From Flavobacterium psychrotrophum (GTDB lineage Bacteria; Bacteroidota; Bacteroidia; Flavobacteriales; Flavobacteriaceae): 64,000 bases of DNA. This document shows, in pieces, positions 9,022 to 16,795 of the stretch. Every line of letters starts with the position of its first letter. The first letter of the stretch is position 1. Under the pieces are notes generated by a model. It worked only from the letters and a program-made list of their open reading frames with translations, was not told the DNA's origin and did no database searches. Location of the stretch: assembly GCF_003403075.1 (NCBI RefSeq), contig NZ_CP031557.1, positions 992,001-1,056,000 of the forward strand, written 5' to 3'. The position numbers were made by a program, and so were the translations under genes.

Positions 9022-9526
9022 TTTCTTCTGTGTTATTAATGATTATTGGAAATATGTTAGGATATATTAAGGGCTGCTCAAACACTGCAAAGCCAGACGG
9101 CGCTATTGATACTGTTGTAAATTGTACTTCGGCCAAATGCTCTGTGGATTTACTTTGTATCTGTGGCCTGGCATTCTGCTCAAAATCATTTCTTCCCATA
9201 ATAAGATCTTTATCGTCTGACAATTTAATTTTTATGAAACGCACTTTGTGCAGGCGGGCTAGCCGGTAGGCCCGCATATCATCTGTAGCAGGAAAACGAA
9301 TGGATAAAGTTTGTTTAAATGAGGTACCTGCTGCACTTTCTTCGCTTTCTTCCGAAAAAGATACTGAAGCTTTTCCGTAGTACATGGTTTCATATTTTAC
9401 GGCGTGGGCGCGGGAATTGTAAAATTCATGATAGCCTTTCATGGCTACAGGATCAAAGCTGCCGCGCAACGACACTTCGATGCCGCAAATAGATGCAAAG
9501 GAATTAACACGTTCAAAGAGAGACAT
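9014..9526 (-). CDS. First gene of late leftward operon; phage protein of unknown function
   Basis: 170 residues, soluble, alternating polar/hydrophobic and probably beta-rich, with no family motif recognised. Start ATG at 9526 is about 20 bp downstream of the predicted late promoter -7 element, and the stop overlaps the tail-fibre start by 8 bp. The context points to a tail or baseplate component translated together with the fibre. Confidence 0.65.
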   Translation of the reverse strand: MSLFERVNSFASICGIEVSLRGSFDPVAMKGYHEFYNSRAHAVKYETMYYGKASVSFSEESEESAAGTSFKQTLSIRFPATDDMRAYRLARLHKVRFIKIKLSDDKDLIMGRNDFEQNARPQIQSKSTEHLAEVQFTTVSIAPSGFAVFEQPLIYPNIFPIIINNTEENE

Positions 9527-9546
9527 TAAGTAGTGGTGATTTGATG

Positions 9547-9578
9547 TAAAACTATGACAATTTTGTCATGTTAACAAA
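9547..9578 (-). promoter_or_regulatory. Predicted late-operon promoter with operator palindrome in its spacer
   Basis: Read leftward, a TTTG -33 element (9578-9575) and a TAGTTTTA -7 element (9554-9547; seven of eight to TAnnTTTG) are separated by 20 bp, the Bacteroidota spacing. The spacer is filled by the palindrome ATGACAATTTTGTCAT (9554-9569, perfect 7-bp arms). The first late gene starts at 9526. A protein on the palindrome would block or remodel the promoter. Elements are seen; activity is inferred. Confidence 0.6.
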
Positions 9579-9654
9579 ATTTTAGCCCGATTTATTGTAC
9601 TATAAATTAGTTAAAATACACCTTGTAAAAAAAATACTGTTATTTAAAAATAGT

Positions 9655-9910
9655 GCCATCATCAACGCATTTTGCGTCAACAGCATCAACATAAATATAA
9701 AGCATTGATAATTAATCAGTTGATGTGTTGAAGTAGTGCAAAAAGTATGTTGAACCACTGTTGAAATGTTGATGCAAAATTTTGCCATCAATTTCATCAA
9801 CAAAAAAAACACTAAAAAACATTAAACAAAAACTTTAGTTCAACATATATATAGTATTAATATAAAGTACAATAGTACTAATATTTATTGTTTTTGTTGA
9901 TATGTTGATG
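9655..9910. repeat. Cluster of GTTGATG/CATCAAC repeats in AT-rich DNA (possible origin or operator array)
   Basis: Six exact heptamers occur in about 250 bp: CATCAAC at 9660, 9684 and 9795, GTTGATG at 9719, 9768 and 9904, plus several one-mismatch versions (9675, 9727, 9750, 9761, 9786, 9896). Two pairs form inverted repeats; 9767-9802 has TGTTGATG/CATCAACA arms around the perfect palindrome GCAAAATTTTGC (9774-9785). The surrounding DNA is AT-rich with no supported ORF. Iterons of a phage replication origin or sites for a regulator are the likeliest readings. Confidence 0.55.
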
Positions 9911-9954
9911 CTGTTTTATTGTTTTCGCCAGTTTCTTTATAATTCAAAGTCTTT

Positions 9955-10122
9955 AGGGGGTGCGGGGGAAAAGGAAAAAACTGCCGGGGCAGCAACATAG
10001 AAAAGAGAAAGGTGTGGCGCTACCGCGCCACGGTTTTAGTGATCCCGCTGTCGCGTGATCAGGCCACTCAGCCCGCTTACTCTTACGGCTCAGTAATAAT
10101 GGAAAGGGGGTGCGGGGGAAAA
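9955..10122. other. GC-rich structured non-coding element between 18-bp direct repeats
   Basis: The 18-mer AGGGGGTGCGGGGGAAAA occurs twice (9955-9972 and 10105-10122). Between the copies are two consecutive hairpins: GTGGCGC-TACC-GCGCCAC (10014-10031) and TGATC-C-CGC-TGTC-GCG-T-GATCA (10040-10061), plus a smaller CTGC/GCAG stem at 9981-9992. GC content rises sharply against the AT-rich flank. No ORF fits. A structured RNA, a packaging or replication site, or a transposed element are all possible. Confidence 0.45.
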
Positions 10123-10262
10123 CCAGGGAAATAAACCTGCTGTAGAATCGCGTATATAAAATTATCCCGGAGCTGTGGCCATGTATCGCAAGGAAACCGT
10201 AGGATAAATCTGTGTTGATAAATTTTAAACGTTATTTAAGACGTGAATAAAATCTAACCGCG

Positions 10263-10270
10263 TAGCTTTG
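10263..10270 (+). promoter_or_regulatory. Predicted -7 element for umuD-umuC-SRAP operon
   Basis: TAGCTTTG matches TAnnTTTG exactly, 19 bp upstream of the umuD-like start at 10290. I see no clear -33 TTG at the expected distance, so the promoter may be weak or activated. No recognisable LexA box was found nearby. Confidence 0.5.
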
Positions 10271-10289
10271 TGAGATTATTTTCTTATAT

Positions 10290-10724
10290 ATGAAACTGGC
10301 AAATATAGAACGAATAGGCAAAAGTACCGCAATGGAGCTGGCCTACATTACCGGAGGCGTAAAGGCGGGATTTCCCAGTCCGGCACAAGATTTTATGGGC
10401 GAAAAAATCGACCTGAACCGTGAGCTCGTACGCCATCCCTTTGAAACATTTGTGGTAAAGGTAGACGGCGACAGCATGAAAGATGCAGGCATTGCCGATG
10501 GCGATCGCTTGATAGTAGATCGCTCACTGGCTCCGGAACACGACCGCATTTATGTGTGCTGCCTGAACAATGAGTTTACTGTTAAGCGCATCCGGATTGA
10601 TAAAGATACCAGGACCGTGTGGCTCATTCCTGAAAATGAAAACTACACGCCCATCCGTGTACCGCAGGAAGAGGAGAACTTTACTATCTGGGGGCGCGTG
10701 GTCTTTGCCATAAAATCTTTTTAG
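10290..10724 (+). CDS. umuD: UmuD-like S24 self-cleaving peptidase
   Basis: 144 residues, the length of UmuD rather than of a full LexA repressor: there is no N-terminal HTH. The self-cleavage site is Ala 26-Gly 27 in KAGFPSP; catalytic Ser 62 lies in DGDSM and Lys 99 in FTVKRI. Cleaved UmuD joins UmuC to form translesion polymerase V. The stop is 1 bp before the umuC start. A prophage-borne copy could support replication over lesions after induction; alternatively the peptidase could take part in prophage control. Confidence 0.87.
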   Translation: MKLANIERIGKSTAMELAYITGGVKAGFPSPAQDFMGEKIDLNRELVRHPFETFVVKVDGDSMKDAGIADGDRLIVDRSLAPEHDRIYVCCLNNEFTVKRIRIDKDTRTVWLIPENENYTPIRVPQEEENFTIWGRVVFAIKSF

Positions 10725-10725
10725 T

Positions 10726-11988
10726 ATGTACTGCCTAGTAGATTGCAACAACTTTTACGCGAGCTGCGAGCGCGCTTTTAACCCGGCGCTGCGCGGCGTG
10801 CCGATTGTTGTGCTCAGCAATAACGATGGCTGCGTAATAGCGCGTAGTTACGAAGCTAAAGACCTGGGCGTGCCCATGGGCGCACCCGCGTTCCAGTACC
10901 AGCAAATGTTTTCCCAAAACAACATTAAAGTGTTCTCAAGCAACTACGCGCTGTATGGCGACATGAGCAGCCGCGTAATGAGTATTTTGGGGGAGTACAC
11001 TCCGGATATTGAAGTGTACAGTATAGACGAGGCTTTTTTAAAATTTGATGGCTTCGAAACCTATTACAATTATCGCGACTACGGGCAGGTAATGCACGGC
11101 AGACTCTTACGCGGTACCGGCATACCGGTAGGGCTTGGCTTTGCGCCAACAAAAGCCCTGGCTAAACTTGCCAACCGCATTGCAAAAAAGTTTCCGGAAC
11201 TGAAGAGCGTGCACGTTATAGATACTGAAGAGAAACGCATAAAGGCATTGAAGTGGCTTTCAATTGAGGATGTCTGGGGTATTGGCCGCCAACATGCAGC
11301 CAGGCTGCTTGCGCTAAAAATACGCACAGCGTGGGATTTTACGCAACTGCCGGAGGAATGGGTAAGAAAGCACATGAGCGTTGTTGGCCTGCGCCTGCAG
11401 CGCGATCTAAAGGGATTGCCCACGATAGGCAAAGAAGAAGTAAAGGATAAGAAAAACATTGCCTGTACACGCTCTTTTGAAGCCATGACCACAGATTTTA
11501 ATTACCTAAAAGAGCGTGTGGCCACGTATGCAGCAACTGTGGCAGAAAAGCTGCGGCGCGATAAGCTCCATGCGGGTATGGTAACGGTATTCCTGCAGAC
11601 GAATCGATTTAGGCTCGATCAGCCAATGTATAACCCGGTCGTGAATTTTCCGATCGAGTTCCCTACCAACAGCAGCATCGAAATTATACGAATTGCCCAG
11701 CTGGGGCTTGATCGTATTTTTCGCACCGGTTACCATTACAAAAAGGCCGGCGTTATCGTTACCAAGATCACTCCGGCAACGCCGCACCAGGTAAATTTAT
11801 TCCTAAACGAAGACCCGCGCCACCAGAACCTGATGCAGGCCATAGATACTTTTAACAGAAATAATGGCAAAGAAATGATTAAATTTGGAGGAATGGCGCT
11901 CGACCGCAAGTGGAAAATGAAGCAGGAAAGCTTATCACCCATGTACACGACGCGCTATAGCGAAGTAGTAACCGTAAAATGTAAATGA
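10726..11988 (+). CDS. umuC: Y-family translesion DNA polymerase, UmuC-like
   Basis: 420 residues, typical UmuC length. Catalytic acidic residues are Asp 6 (DCNNFYASCE) and Asp 101-Glu 102 (SIDEAF). An HhH-like segment with DVWGIGRQ follows near residue 183, then the little-finger domain, and a C-terminal DUF4113-like tail ending in SPMYTTRYSE. It copies damaged templates with low fidelity when activated by UmuD'. It is cotranscribed with the adjacent umuD and SRAP genes. Confidence 0.92.
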   Translation: MYCLVDCNNFYASCERAFNPALRGVPIVVLSNNDGCVIARSYEAKDLGVPMGAPAFQYQQMFSQNNIKVFSSNYALYGDMSSRVMSILGEYTPDIEVYSIDEAFLKFDGFETYYNYRDYGQVMHGRLLRGTGIPVGLGFAPTKALAKLANRIAKKFPELKSVHVIDTEEKRIKALKWLSIEDVWGIGRQHAARLLALKIRTAWDFTQLPEEWVRKHMSVVGLRLQRDLKGLPTIGKEEVKDKKNIACTRSFEAMTTDFNYLKERVATYAATVAEKLRRDKLHAGMVTVFLQTNRFRLDQPMYNPVVNFPIEFPTNSSIEIIRIAQLGLDRIFRTGYHYKKAGVIVTKITPATPHQVNLFLNEDPRHQNLMQAIDTFNRNNGKEMIKFGGMALDRKWKMKQESLSPMYTTRYSEVVTVKCK

Positions 11989-11991
11989 TAT

Positions 11992-12633
11992 ATGTGCAGC
12001 AGATTCGTGGGTGTAGATTGGGAGGCAGTAGTAGGATTTTACCGCGCGTCAGCGCCGGGCGATTTAGCATTGCTTTCAGAGTACGACGGGCAGGAACTTT
12101 TTGGCTACGATCATCCGGATAGCTTTATTATCACGCAGCTTAATCCGGCAGTGGTCATGGTAGCGCAATGGGGGCTTTTGCCCAGCTGGGCAAAAGACAA
12201 CAAGCTCCAAAATAAAAGCCTTAATGCCCGCGTAGAAACGCTGCATGAAAAGGTGATGTTTAAGCAGAGCATGAACAATCGCTGCCTGGTACCGGCAACG
12301 GCTTTTTTTGAGCATCAGTGGACTAATCTGGAGAAAAAGAACTGTGCAAAGATCAAACACATTATTAAAGTAAAAGATCGTGAAATGTTTTGCTTTGCCG
12401 GGCTTTACAGCATTTGGCAAGGAAAGGCAACCTTTACCATTGTTACTACCGATGCTAACGAGCTTATGGCCGAAGTGCACAACACAAAACTGCGAATGCC
12501 GATAATTTTAAAACCTGAAGATGAAGCTGCCTGGCTTTCCGGCACACCGGTAGAAAATTTTGCGCTACCGTACCAGGTTGAACTCGTAGCAGAACCTATA
12601 CTGCCAGAACCGGAACCGGGATTGCTATTTTAA
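11992..12633 (+). CDS. SRAP (YedK/HMCES) abasic-site DNA-protein crosslink protein
   Basis: 213 residues. Cys 2, exposed after Met removal, forms the thiazolidine crosslink with abasic sites. Other family residues are present: Asn 78 and Arg 80 in LNARVET, Glu 107 in AFFEH (usually FYEW), and His 163 in EVHNTKLRMP. It protects abasic sites in single-stranded DNA at forks. It begins 3 bp after umuC, giving a three-gene lesion-tolerance operon on the prophage. Confidence 0.9.
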   Translation: MCSRFVGVDWEAVVGFYRASAPGDLALLSEYDGQELFGYDHPDSFIITQLNPAVVMVAQWGLLPSWAKDNKLQNKSLNARVETLHEKVMFKQSMNNRCLVPATAFFEHQWTNLEKKNCAKIKHIIKVKDREMFCFAGLYSIWQGKATFTIVTTDANELMAEVHNTKLRMPIILKPEDEAAWLSGTPVENFALPYQVELVAEPILPEPEPGLLF

Positions 12634-12661
12634 TAAAAAAGCCTCTCCCGGAGGAAAGGCT
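12634..12661 (-). terminator. Intrinsic terminator of the leftward early operon
   Basis: AGCCT/AGGCT outer arms with an inner CCTC/GAGG stem (12640-12661), followed on the minus strand by a run of six T (12640-12635). It lies between the convergent SRAP gene and the last early gene at 12713. The opposite strand lacks a T run. Confidence 0.65.
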
Positions 12662-12712
12662 AAATATTAAAATCAATTTCCCAACCAAAGGAAGTGACTG
12701 CTAATATATAAA

Positions 12713-13099
12713 TTATTCTTCAGCTTCTGCCAAAACTAATTTTACAGATATAAATCGACGTTTTGTGCCATTATCTGTATCGTCTTTCTCATCGTGTACC
12801 AGATCTACGTCTTTTGCGTGATCTCGCAAGAGTTCGACCAGCCAAATTGTGCTTTCCGGATACGGCTTACCTAAAAAATATTTAGGGTCTTTATGTTGAA
12901 TATCAATCCACAGTACTGTATCATCTTGCTTTTCATCAAACTCATGGTCTTTCTGCATCGAATAGTCGATGTCGAGATGTGTTATCTCACCGGCATTAAG
13001 CAATGCCAGGGCAGCGCTAAAAAACTCTTGCTTTTTTGGCGTACTGGTACCAAATGCCGGCAGCGCCTTTGTTCCGGAAAAACGTAGCAGCGTATTCAT
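12713..13099 (-). CDS. Phage early-region protein, unknown function
   Basis: 128 residues, acidic, with Asp/Glu/Lys-rich central and C-terminal parts; no motif recognised. It is the last gene of the leftward early operon, its start overlapping the stop of the preceding gene by 1 bp and its end about 50 bp before a terminator. Small acidic early proteins of phages often bind host enzymes, but nothing in the sequence shows a target. Confidence 0.6.
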   Translation of the reverse strand: MNTLLRFSGTKALPAFGTSTPKKQEFFSAALALLNAGEITHLDIDYSMQKDHEFDEKQDDTVLWIDIQHKDPKYFLGKPYPESTIWLVELLRDHAKDVDLVHDEKDDTDNGTKRRFISVKLVLAEAEE

Positions 13100-13467
13100 T
13101 ATTCAATTGTTATTTCGATTACGGATTTTGTAAAAGGGTCTCCGCCATATTCGTGGAGATTTGAAATGTAGGCGTTGTTGTTTTCCAAAGCTTTTTGTAC
13201 TTGTGGCAGCACAGTCAAAGGCTCGGCAAATTCTAAATCAAACTCACCGCGCACTTCAAAAAAGGTTTCATCTTCGATAATGGCAGTACCATCATCAATG
13301 CCATTATCGATATCGCCGCCGCGATCGTAATGCCAGCCCTGGTACTCGATTCGATCTTCAGCAATATATTTTTGCAGCGTGCCCACAACTTGTGCATCCC
13401 GATCGTTGCCCTCTTCCGGAACTGCTATTTTTTCTGTTGTTCTTAGTAATATGATAAATCTGCCCAT
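13099..13467 (-). CDS. Phage early-region protein, unknown function
   Basis: 122 residues, acidic, mixed alpha/beta, with a Gly/Asp-rich loop around residues 48-60. No recognised domain. It is joined to the following gene by a 1-bp stop/start overlap. The 112-bp gap upstream contains the start of the divergent gene at 13580. Confidence 0.6.
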   Translation of the reverse strand: MGRFIILLRTTEKIAVPEEGNDRDAQVVGTLQKYIAEDRIEYQGWHYDRGGDIDNGIDDGTAIIEDETFFEVRGEFDLEFAEPLTVLPQVQKALENNNAYISNLHEYGGDPFTKSVIEITIE

Positions 13468-13579
13468 CGTAATTGTTTTGTACTAAATTAATAAATTGAA
13501 TGTTAACAGCATCTCAATGTTATACAACTGTATATGTAATTTTAATTAAAGTAGACTACATTGCGAAAAAATATAAAAT

Positions 13580-13897
13580 ATGGATACGGAAATCTTTTTA
13601 GCTGAATTTTTACCCAAGTCTGCAGAGATTTCGCAATTACAATCAAGTGAATTGAAAAAAGTTATTTCAATTATGAGTCGATGTCTTTACCTGAGTGAAA
13701 CGGATGCCGCCGAGGAACTTTTAAGATTTGGCTATGAAATTAAAGATATAGCGGGTAAAGCATTTATAAATATTGATAGGGAAGATGCACGGCAGGCTTA
13801 TTATTTACGTAGAGCAATCCCTGCGAGATTATGTGATACACAAATTAGAAAAAAGCAAATACGGTATTTTGAGTTAAGAAAATGCAGCAGTAAATAG
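13580..13897 (+). CDS. Small rightward phage gene of unknown function
   Basis: 105 residues, Leu- and Arg-rich, probably helical; the C-terminal 30 residues are basic. No family recognised. It is the only rightward gene inside the 12.7-23.7 kb early region and has its own terminator directly after the stop, so it is an independent unit of the type often called a moron. Confidence 0.6.
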   Translation: MDTEIFLAEFLPKSAEISQLQSSELKKVISIMSRCLYLSETDAAEELLRFGYEIKDIAGKAFINIDREDARQAYYLRRAIPARLCDTQIRKKQIRYFELRKCSSK

Positions 13898-13927
13898 AAA
13901 GCCCCGCACTGCAGGGCTTTGTTATTT
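13898..13927 (+). terminator. Intrinsic terminator after the 13580 gene
   Basis: AAAGCCC (13898-13904) pairs with GGGCTTT (13914-13920), followed by GTTATTTT. It is flanked by convergent genes and could act on both strands. Confidence 0.65.
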
Positions 13928-14166
13928 TAATAAGGATCTTCATAATCAGGGCTGTGATATTCATCAAAGTAGCGCTTAAAGTCTTCCCTGACGTAATCAT
14001 ACTCTTCGCCTTCGTCTTCGGCAGGAGCGTTAATGTCAAAAACAATTGCACAGCCACGCGCTGTAAATTTTATTACATCGCCAGGATCTGCGCTCTCAAC
14101 TGCATCACCAAGATCATTTTCATTGAATATGCCTTTAGTTAGATTATGGTAATAGATTTTTCCCAT
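13927..14166 (-). CDS. Small acidic phage protein, unknown function
   Basis: 79 residues from the ATG at 14166, chosen because it overlaps the upstream stop as TAATG; an in-frame ATG 24 bp upstream lies inside the previous gene. The C-terminal half is Glu/Asp/Tyr-rich. No motif recognised. Very acidic small phage proteins can mimic DNA, but this is only a possibility. Confidence 0.55.
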   Translation of the reverse strand: MGKIYYHNLTKGIFNENDLGDAVESADPGDVIKFTARGCAIVFDINAPAEDEGEEYDYVREDFKRYFDEYHSPDYEDPY

Positions 14167-14510
14167 TAGAAATAACCTAAGATTACACAAACTTTTTCAC
14201 CTATAGCGCCTAAGTCTCCATTTAGTTCAGCCTCGTCATTATCTCCTACAGGATAATATTTCGCGACCGCCGCATCTATTTTATCATATAGCGCAGCTTT
14301 GCGCTTAAGTTCTGTCATCTCTGGAGAGAGCATGAGTTCGTTTACCTGGTCGTCGGCGTACAAATCCATAACCTGGTCGATGACCTCGCCAATAGTATGC
14401 GGATTGTATTTATCTATAAGCGCATGCCAGCGGGTCCAACCGCCCGAGTTTTGTATGATATCATAGCCATGCTGTTTGGCCACAATGTCTTTTGCTTGGT
14501 CTTTTGTCAT
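14166..14510 (-). CDS. Phage early-region protein, unknown function
   Basis: 114 residues, mostly helical in appearance, with no recognised motif. Its stop overlaps the start of the next gene (TAATG) and it starts 11 bp after the preceding gene, so it is translated within the polycistronic early transcript. Confidence 0.58.
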   Translation of the reverse strand: MTKDQAKDIVAKQHGYDIIQNSGGWTRWHALIDKYNPHTIGEVIDQVMDLYADDQVNELMLSPEMTELKRKAALYDKIDAAVAKYYPVGDNDEAELNGDLGAIGEKVCVILGYF

Positions 14511-14521
14511 TTTATGTTGCT

Positions 14522-15064
14522 TTAAATTTCAAATAAATCCCAGTGGCCAGTGTGTTTTAAAATGTTGTAAGGCCTTCGGTTCTCGTCTTCGTCCCGATCA
14601 TCAGGATCGGGGGATATCCAAATATCGTCGTTCACACTTGTTTGATTCCAGGCTATGGCGATAATGTCTTTTTCTGTCTCAATAAGCTTCATAATGGCAT
14701 CGGCCTGATCTTTCAATGATGTTTCACCATCAAAGGCTTTAAATGCCGATATCAGGCGCGTAAAATCGTGGGAATACACCACAACGTTATCAAACGTGCT
14801 GCCTAATACAATACGGTCTACTTCTGATACATTTGGATCACGAAACAAATCCCATATTTCCTGATGGCTGTTTTTGTTTAAGAAGTCGGCCATGCGGTAC
14901 AATCGACCGCCAAAAGGCAACCACCCTGGCTGAGGCAATGGCGGCAGGTATTTTACATCCATCCTGTTCCATATGGCCATTGCACCTCTGTGCGAGTTTT
15001 TAATTTCGGCGAAGCATTCCGCTTCGCCGTCTTTATTGAATTTGAAAATTTCTGTATATGACAT
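14522..15064 (-). CDS. Phage early-region protein, unknown function
   Basis: 180 residues, soluble, rich in aromatic and acidic residues; an acidic stretch with repeated Asp/Glu lies near residues 153-162. No domain recognised. Its start touches the stop of the upstream small gene (1-bp overlap). Confidence 0.6.
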   Translation of the reverse strand: MSYTEIFKFNKDGEAECFAEIKNSHRGAMAIWNRMDVKYLPPLPQPGWLPFGGRLYRMADFLNKNSHQEIWDLFRDPNVSEVDRIVLGSTFDNVVVYSHDFTRLISAFKAFDGETSLKDQADAIMKLIETEKDIIAIAWNQTSVNDDIWISPDPDDRDEDENRRPYNILKHTGHWDLFEI

Positions 15065-15222
15065 TACCCACGTCTAAATTGATTAATACGTCTCTGCCTT
15101 TCTTCGCGTGTTTCTGCTTTACCCACGTAGCCGCGGTAAAGACTGCACGCTTTGTCAAAATCTGTTTTTGCAGCCTCTTTGTTTTGCTCAAAGTAGGTAT
15201 CAGCTTGCTCGTTTGCCGTCAT
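15064..15222 (-). CDS. Very small phage protein, unknown function
   Basis: 52 residues from the ATG at 15222, which follows the previous stop at 15233; the longer frame to 15255 would overlap that gene. Charged and helical, with a basic C-terminus (ETREERQRR). No function inferred. Confidence 0.5.
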   Translation of the reverse strand: MTANEQADTYFEQNKEAAKTDFDKACSLYRGYVGKAETREERQRRINQFRRG

Positions 15223-15232
15223 ATATTTTATT

Positions 15233-15526
15233 TTAAAAAATCCATTCCTTACCATTGTTCTTAAAATGCTCCAGACCTTTCAGGTAATCTTCGTCAGTGA
15301 GCTTTCCTTTATCTCGGATGTAAAAGAATGCATCCACATCTTTCTGAGAATGCAAATGCCAGGCTTTTCGATGGCCATCGATAGATCGTAGTGGCTCGTC
15401 ATTATGCAGGCATACGCTGTCACCGTTGTTTTGCACGCCTACAGTAAAAAACTGATTAGGGAAAACAGGGATAAAGATGTCAACTTTTGTACCTGTCGGG
15501 AGTGTTATTAATTTTTCAAAATCCAT
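15233..15526 (-). CDS. Phage early-region protein, unknown function
   Basis: 97 residues, single small domain, His- and Asp-containing centre with SIDGHRKAWHLHS. No family recognised. It sits 17 bp after the upstream gene in the compact early operon. Confidence 0.55.
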   Translation of the reverse strand: MDFEKLITLPTGTKVDIFIPVFPNQFFTVGVQNNGDSVCLHNDEPLRSIDGHRKAWHLHSQKDVDAFFYIRDKGKLTDEDYLKGLEHFKNNGKEWIF

Positions 15527-15543
15527 AATATTTAATTTAATTG

Positions 15544-15753
15544 TTATAAAAGTTTAGTATCTATCACTTCCATCTGCAGCTTTTCGATTTCTAAAAGTTT
15601 TTCTGCTGCTCCCCTGGAAAAAAGTAAACCATCAATCATAAAGTCGTATTTTATACGGTTATCCCGGAAAACACAAAGCTGTTGACGTTCTTTTGTACTG
15701 TCAATAGCTTTATCTATTTCCGTAATAAGTTGCTGTAATACTGTTTGTTCCAT
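15544..15753 (-). CDS. Small helical phage protein, unknown function
   Basis: 69 residues, largely amphipathic helix (LLQQL, AAEKLLEIEKLQMEV). No motif recognised. Its start overlaps the preceding stop by 1 bp. Confidence 0.55.
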   Translation of the reverse strand: MEQTVLQQLITEIDKAIDSTKERQQLCVFRDNRIKYDFMIDGLLFSRGAAEKLLEIEKLQMEVIDTKLL

Positions 15754-16151
15754 TAGCCTATCGTATTTAAATGATTTTTATACGCGTCCTCAAAGCGCTC
15801 TACAGGCGTACCTTTAAGATCTGTATCAAAATATTCCAGGGAAAATGTTGAGTCACCAAAAAAGTAATACCCCTCTACATCGTACAGCGCTATCGTAAGC
15901 ATATCGCACACCCAGAACGTAAAGCTATTGCCATGGTCGGCAGATGTTGGCCGTGCAGCTGTGCATTTACCTTGGTAAGCAGCCACGACTTCATCAAACA
16001 GCTGAAATACAATAAATTTTGCGTGATCGCGGTCTGCCCATAGTGTTTGGTCCAGTTGAAGTAGCGCTTGTGAGATCGACTCCTCCAGTTTGTTTTTGGA
16101 CTTAGTGCGTCCTACTATTTTTATGAATGTTTTTGACATGATTGGCTTCAT
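15753..16151 (-). CDS. Phage early-region protein, unknown function
   Basis: 132 residues; a second Met at residue 5 could be the true start, since the first overlaps the previous stop by 1 bp and both are plausible. N-terminal third is basic and helical, the rest mixed with several aromatic residues. No domain recognised. Confidence 0.58.
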   Translation of the reverse strand: MKPIMSKTFIKIVGRTKSKNKLEESISQALLQLDQTLWADRDHAKFIVFQLFDEVVAAYQGKCTAARPTSADHGNSFTFWVCDMLTIALYDVEGYYFFGDSTFSLEYFDTDLKGTPVERFEDAYKNHLNTIG

Positions 16152-16432
16152 TAATTGATTCGTGTTACTGTGTACATTTTATAATTGAAATCGCCGTTAG
16201 CTTTCATTTTCCAAACCTCCAGGCTAGTGAGGTTTCGTTGAGTGGCTTTGTATCCATTCTCTGCAGAGAAAGAGTTAGTTTTGGGAATTTTTTTTAAATG
16301 TGATTTAAAAAGACTTATCCACTCCTCAGAAGTGCTGCCGGTAGTTTCTACTAAATCCTTTACAAGAATTCTAACGTTCAGCTCCTGCTGACCGCTACAT
16401 ACTTTATGTTGTTCAATTTTCCAGTTATACAT
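16151..16432 (-). CDS. Phage early-region protein, unknown function
   Basis: 93 residues from the ATG at 16432, chosen because the upstream gene ends at 16435; an earlier ATG at 16444 would overlap it. Lys-rich, with Trp residues at the N-terminus and middle. No family recognised. Confidence 0.55.
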   Translation of the reverse strand: MYNWKIEQHKVCSGQQELNVRILVKDLVETTGSTSEEWISLFKSHLKKIPKTNSFSAENGYKATQRNLTSLEVWKMKANGDFNYKMYTVTRIN

Positions 16433-16434
16433 AA

Positions 16435-16776
16435 TTAAAACCATCCAATTATAAACAAATCGCTTCTCTCATCAGACAGTGTACTAAAAAGGCGTGAGTT
16501 ACCTATCCTGTACTCTTGGGCCAGCTCTTCAAAGCGTTCCTTTAAACCTTCCGGAACGTCCCTTGACTTAATAACAAAAAAGATATTCTCCCAGCCGTCA
16601 TCAGATTTTTTGTCCCAGCCTATAAGTTCCAGTAGCGGCGGGTCTTTTTTCTTTTTTTCACTCCACTCGTAGCCGTCTTCCGGCCAGCTTTTGATATTGA
16701 GTTTAGGAAAAAACTCTTCTTTAAGAATATTGAAAACTTTGTATGTGTCTTGTACTGTTGAATATGATAGTCCCAT
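16435..16776 (-). CDS. Phage early-region protein, unknown function
   Basis: 113 residues; central patch of consecutive Lys (residues 41-44) and a C-terminal half with alternating charge. No recognised domain. Follows the small gene at 16796-16960 by 19 bp. Confidence 0.58.
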   Translation of the reverse strand: MGLSYSTVQDTYKVFNILKEEFFPKLNIKSWPEDGYEWSEKKKKDPPLLELIGWDKKSDDGWENIFFVIKSRDVPEGLKERFEELAQEYRIGNSRLFSTLSDERSDLFIIGWF

Positions 16777-16795
16777 TGTTTAATTTTTAATGTTT

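Noticed and set aside
9600..9812. 70-codon minus-strand ORF in the non-coding repeat region
   Set aside because: Composition follows the AT-rich repeats, and the frame cuts through the inverted repeats without gene-like features.
9640..9920. CRISPR-like repeat array
   Set aside because: The repeats are 7-8 bp, irregularly spaced and in both orientations, with no cas gene nearby.
10200..10290. LexA/SOS box controlling umuDC
   Set aside because: No inverted repeat of known LexA type was found; many Flavobacteria lack LexA.
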